Origin: UBA668 sp043721915
Lineage (GTDB): Bacteria > Actinomycetota > Acidimicrobiia > Acidimicrobiales > Ilumatobacteraceae
Length of the DNA: 15,961 nucleotides
Assembly: GCA_043721915.1 (NCBI GenBank)
Contig: JAYSPV010000084.1
Coordinates: 1-15,961 of the forward strand
Direction of reading: 5' to 3'
Below the pieces are notes generated by a model. The model saw nothing but the letters and a program-made list of their open reading frames with translations. It made no database searches and was not told the origin of the DNA. Position 1 is the stretch's first letter; each line of letters begins with the position of its first letter. Made by a program: the position numbers and the translations under genes. Below, piece after piece: positions 12,774 through 15,961 of this stretch.

Positions 12774-15266
12774 ATGCCCGAATTGCCCAGCAACGCCCGC
12801 GTCGTCATCGTCGGCGGTGGCATCGTCGGCTGCAGCGTCGCCTACCACCTCGCATTGCGTGGCGTCACCGACGTGGTGCTGCTCGAGCGCAAGCAGCTCA
12901 CATGCGGTACGACCTGGCACGCGGCCGGGCTGGTGGGCCAGCTGCGCGCGACGCACAACCTCACCCGGCTCGCGCAGTACACCACCAACCTGTTCGCCAC
13001 ACTCGAGGAAGAGACTGGTCAGGCCACCGGCTTCCGCGCCCGCGGCTCGGTGAGCATCGCACCGAACGAGGAACGCTTCGAGGAGCTCAAGCGGGGCGCC
13101 TCGATGGCTCGCGTGTTCGGCCTGCAGGTCGACATCATCGACCGTGACCGCATCAAGGAACTGGTGCCGCTGGCGCGGGTCGACGACCTCGTCGGAGGCG
13201 TGCACCTGCCCAACGACGGCATCACCAACCCGATCGACACCACGCAGGCATTGGCGAAGGGTGCTCGGGCGCGTGGTGTGCGCATCCAGGAGAACGTGAA
13301 GGTCACCAGGATCGTCACGGAGCACGGGCGTGCCGTCGGTGTGGAGTACGAGATGGATGGCCAGGTCGGCGAGATCCGAGCCGATGCCGTCGTCAATGCT
13401 GCGGGCATGTGGGGCCGCGAGCTGGGCGACCAGGTCGGTGCCGTCGTGCCGCTGCACGCAGCCGAGCACTTCTACATCGTCACCGAAGTCGTCGACGGCA
13501 TCTCGCCCGACATGCCCGTGCTGCGCGACCCCGACGGCTGCGGCTACTTCAAGGAGGACGCGGGCAAGCTATTGGTCGGCTGGTTCGAGCCGGTCTCCAA
13601 GCCCTGGGGCATGACCAAGCTCGACGGCAGCAGCGGCATCCCCGAGTCGTTCTGCTTCGATTCGCTGCCGGAGGACTTCGAGCACATCGCGCCGCTCGTC
13701 GAGGCGGCCACACATCGCATGCCGTTGCTCGCCGACACCGGCATCCGCCTGTTCTTCAACGGTCCCGAGGCGTTCACGCCCGACGACCGCTACCTGCTCG
13801 GCGAGTCACCCGACGTGAAGGGCCTGTTCATGGCGTGCGGGTTCAACTCGATCGGCATCCAGTCGTCCGGCGGCGCCGGCAAGGTGCTGGCCGACTGGAT
13901 CATCGACGGCCACCCACCGATGGATCTGTGGGACGTCGACATCCGCCGCGCGATGCCGTTCCAGCGCAACGCGAGCTACCTGCGCGACCGCACCGTGGAG
14001 ACGTTGGGTCTGCTGTATGCGATGCACTGGCCGTTCTTCCAACCGACGACGGCGCGCGGCGTGCGCCGGTCCGCGCTGCACGATCGGCTTGCCGCACGTG
14101 GTGCGTGCTTCGGCGAGGTGGCCGGTTGGGAGCGCACGAACTGGTTCGCCCCCGAGGGCGTGAAGGCCGAGTACGAGTACACCTACGGCAAGCAGAACTG
14201 GTTCGCGTACTCGGCGGCGGAGCATCACGCGGTACGCAACGCAGTGGGCGTGTTCGAACAGTCGTCGTTCGGCAAGTTCCAGTTGGAGGGCCCCGATGCC
14301 GAGGCTGTGCTCAACCGCATCTGCTCCAACGACGTGGCGGTTCCCGTGGGCAAGATCGTCTATACCCAGTGGCTCAACGCGCGCGGCGGCATCGAGGCCG
14401 ACCTCACCGTGACCAGGCTCGCCGTAGATCGCTACCTGATCGTCACGGCCGCGGCCACGCAGGTGCGCGACTTCAGCTATCTCAAGGACCACATCCCGGA
14501 GGATGCGCGCGTGGTCGCCACGGACATCACGTCGTCGTACGCGGTCCTCAGCGTGATGGGTCCCAACTCGCGCGATCTGCTGCAGTCGCTCGCGGGCCCG
14601 GCGCCGGCCAACAGCCTGTCCAACGAGGCCTTCCCATTCGGCTGGTCGCGCGAGATCGACCTCGCCTACGCGCGGGTGCGGGCCAGCCGCGTCACATACG
14701 TGGGCGAGCTGGGTTGGGAGCTGTACATCCCGACGGAGTTCGCGACGGGTGTATTCGATGCGCTCGTCGCCGCGGGTACCGCATTCGGCCTGCGCCATGC
14801 CGGGTACCACGCCCTCAACTCGCTCCGCACGGAGAAGGGCTACCGCCACTGGGGCCACGACGTGTCGCCCGACGACACCCCGCTCGAGGCAGGGCTGGGC
14901 TTCGTCGTCGCGTGGGACAAGGCGGGTGGCTTCATCGGCCGCGAGGCGTTGCTGGCGCAGAAGGCGGCTGGGCTCACCCGTCGAATGGTGCAGTTCGCGC
15001 TCGCCGACCCGGACAAGCTGCTCTACCACAACGAGCCGATCTGGCGCGATGGCGTCATCGTCGGCAGCATCACGTCCGGCATGTTCGGTCACACGATCGA
15101 CGCGTCGCTGGGCATGGGCTACGTCGCCGCGCCGGAGGGATCGTTGTGCGACCGCGAGTACGTGTTGTCGGGCAACTACGAGATCGAGGTGGCCGGGGAG
15201 CGAATCGCGGCTCGTGCGTCGCTCGACCCGTGGTACGACCCACGCTCGGCGCGGGTGCGGTCGTAG
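12774..15266 (+). CDS. FAD-dependent dimethylglycine/sarcosine dehydrogenase-family protein, second paralogue
   Basis: An 830-residue flavoenzyme of the same family, the length of Arthrobacter dimethylglycine oxidase. It has the FAD-binding VVIVGGGIVGCSVAYHL at 10-26, TTWHAAGL with the predicted FAD-linking His49, and the DAO domain closing motif GFNSIGIQSSGGAGKVLADW. The middle segment is GACFGEVAGWERTNWFAPEG. The GcvT folate domain (about 475-730) carries HAVRNAVGVFEQSSFGKF and YVGELGWELY, followed by the GcvT C-terminal barrel ending in WYDPRSARVRS. It is predicted to demethylate an N-methylated amino acid and form methylene-tetrahydrofolate in the cytoplasm. GGAGG at 12763 sets the start. 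It is divergent from its paralogue across a shared palindrome, and the XRE-cupin regulator follows after 34 bp, so co-transcription with its regulator is likely. Substrate (dimethylglycine, sarcosine or another N-methyl compound) cannot be read from the sequence. Confidence 0.9.
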   Translation: MPELPSNARVVIVGGGIVGCSVAYHLALRGVTDVVLLERKQLTCGTTWHAAGLVGQLRATHNLTRLAQYTTNLFATLEEETGQATGFRARGSVSIAPNEERFEELKRGASMARVFGLQVDIIDRDRIKELVPLARVDDLVGGVHLPNDGITNPIDTTQALAKGARARGVRIQENVKVTRIVTEHGRAVGVEYEMDGQVGEIRADAVVNAAGMWGRELGDQVGAVVPLHAAEHFYIVTEVVDGISPDMPVLRDPDGCGYFKEDAGKLLVGWFEPVSKPWGMTKLDGSSGIPESFCFDSLPEDFEHIAPLVEAATHRMPLLADTGIRLFFNGPEAFTPDDRYLLGESPDVKGLFMACGFNSIGIQSSGGAGKVLADWIIDGHPPMDLWDVDIRRAMPFQRNASYLRDRTVETLGLLYAMHWPFFQPTTARGVRRSALHDRLAARGACFGEVAGWERTNWFAPEGVKAEYEYTYGKQNWFAYSAAEHHAVRNAVGVFEQSSFGKFQLEGPDAEAVLNRICSNDVAVPVGKIVYTQWLNARGGIEADLTVTRLAVDRYLIVTAAATQVRDFSYLKDHIPEDARVVATDITSSYAVLSVMGPNSRDLLQSLAGPAPANSLSNEAFPFGWSREIDLAYARVRASRVTYVGELGWELYIPTEFATGVFDALVAAGTAFGLRHAGYHALNSLRTEKGYRHWGHDVSPDDTPLEAGLGFVVAWDKAGGFIGREALLAQKAAGLTRRMVQFALADPDKLLYHNEPIWRDGVIVGSITSGMFGHTIDASLGMGYVAAPEGSLCDREYVLSGNYEIEVAGERIAARASLDPWYDPRSARVRS

Positions 15267-15300
15267 GGCGGACGGGCTCGGGAAGCAGAGGTTCCGACGC

Positions 15301-15921
15301 ATGGCGATCAGAGCGCTCAGCACGGCCCGCGAGGCAACGTCTGCGGGTGGCGATGACGGATATGACGCCGAGGCGCACATCGGCGGGCGAATTCGCGAGC
15401 TCCGCAAGGCGCACGGTCGCACGCTGGCCGACGTCGCGTCCGGCGTGGGCATCTCGGTCAGCTACCTGAGCCAGATCGAGCGCGACGTGTCGCGGCTGCC
15501 GATCGGCGTACTGAAGCAGATCGCCGACGCGCTCGGCGTACACATGAACTGGTTCTTCCACAGCGGTCACGAGGGTCCGGAGGAGGAGCGCGACATCATC
15601 GTGCGCGCAACGAACCGCCGGAACCTGACGTTCACCGGTCTGGGCATCACCGAGGAACTCCTCTCGCCGAACCTGGCGGGGCCGTTGGAGCTGTTGATCA
15701 GCACCATCCACGCAGGCGCCGACAGCGAGTTCTACGCCCACGACGGCGCCGAGGCGGGTCTGGTGATGCAGGGCACGTTGCAACTGTGGGTCGGGCGGCA
15801 GCACTTCGAGCTGGAGGCCGGCGACAGCTTTGCGTTCTCGAGCGCCGAGGCGCACCGTTGCGCGAATCACGGCAAGCAACCGGTGAAGGTCCTGTGGGTG
15901 ATCACCCCACCCCACTACTGA
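15301..15921 (+). CDS. XRE-family transcriptional regulator with C-terminal cupin sensor domain
   Basis: A 206-residue DNA-binding regulator. An unstructured N-terminus (1-25) is followed by an XRE helix-turn-helix (about 28-82: IRELRKAHGRTLADVASGVG, then ISVSYLSQIERD as recognition helix) and a cupin barrel (about 130-203, with GLVMQGTLQLWVG and LEAGDSFAFSSAEAHRCAN). Proteins of this two-domain type usually sense a small molecule and control adjacent amine or amino-acid catabolism genes. ATG 15301 is chosen because it starts shortly before the helix-turn-helix; AGAGG lies about 10 bp upstream, and longer in-frame extensions overlap the dehydrogenase. The 34-bp gap suggests an operon with the 12774 gene. 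The AT-rich palindrome at 12706-12733 is its most likely site, which is inference. The 40 bp after its stop show nothing recognisable. Confidence 0.93.
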   Translation: MAIRALSTAREATSAGGDDGYDAEAHIGGRIRELRKAHGRTLADVASGVGISVSYLSQIERDVSRLPIGVLKQIADALGVHMNWFFHSGHEGPEEERDIIVRATNRRNLTFTGLGITEELLSPNLAGPLELLISTIHAGADSEFYAHDGAEAGLVMQGTLQLWVGRQHFELEAGDSFAFSSAEAHRCANHGKQPVKVLWVITPPHY

Positions 15922-15961
15922 ACCGGAGCCCCAGTCTTCCTCGCAGGGGACGCTGTTGCGG

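Noticed and set aside
13409..15469. 686-residue plus-strand frame, and 548-residue minus-strand frame at 13806-15452
   Set aside because: Arg/His/Pro-rich shadows of the second dehydrogenase gene in other frames.
170..15921. Genome-wide TGA reassignment (for example to Trp or Gly)
   Set aside because: lpd, sucB, lipB-lipA, the 6093 gene, the cyclase gene and the XRE gene all end at TGA exactly where the families end.
1..15961. CRISPR array, tRNA, rRNA, insertion sequence or prophage
   Set aside because: No regular repeat-spacer pattern, cloverleaf, transposase or integrase motifs were found on either strand.

Overview
High-GC, densely coded DNA with actinobacterial gene content: a cluster of lpd, a Pro/Ala-linker E2 and lipoate genes, an MPT53/DsbE-like lipoprotein, an MTB12-like domain, and a cyclase-ATPase of the mycobacterial Rv0386/Rv1358 type. 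I infer an actinobacterium, possibly of the Acidimicrobiia/Ilumatobacter kind. No rRNA or marker gene is present to fix this.

Left end (1-1230). The C-terminal end of a probable DUF2277 protein is cut by the window edge. It converges on a minus-strand thioredoxin-fold lipoprotein gene (170-769). That gene reads as two ORFs split by one in-frame TGA, and the TGA sits exactly where the first cysteine of the CxxC active site should be (TGA-Ser-Thr-Cys). The frame is intact on both sides, and just downstream of the TGA the mRNA can fold into a hairpin with a GGUC apical loop. The best reading is a selenocysteine-containing (U-S-T-C) secreted thiol oxidoreductase. This is the most interesting signal in the window. 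A small membrane-anchored protein with two extracytoplasmic cysteines is transcribed divergently from it.

Central operon (1346-6021, plus strand). The order is dihydrolipoamide dehydrogenase (E3), a 2-oxoacid dehydrogenase E2 (sucB/dlaT type), then one continuous ORF joining octanoyltransferase LipB to lipoyl synthase LipA. It contains an acyltransferase and an E3 for a 2-oxoacid dehydrogenase complex together with the enzymes that build and attach lipoate to the E2; E1 is not in the window. A hairpin follows, then a membrane-anchored protein with a C-terminal MTB12/NTF2-like domain (6093-7397).

Right half. A minus-strand multidomain protein (class III cyclase domain, STAND-type ATPase, helical C-terminus) lies downstream of a minus-strand FAD/GcvT dehydrogenase of the dimethylglycine/sarcosine dehydrogenase family. 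A second paralogue is transcribed divergently. The 153-bp gap between them carries an AT-rich island with a perfect 8+8 bp inverted repeat. An XRE-cupin regulator follows the plus-strand paralogue by 34 bp. Together these look like a regulated N-methyl amine catabolism locus that feeds one-carbon units to tetrahydrofolate. No stretch over 300 bp lacks a gene.
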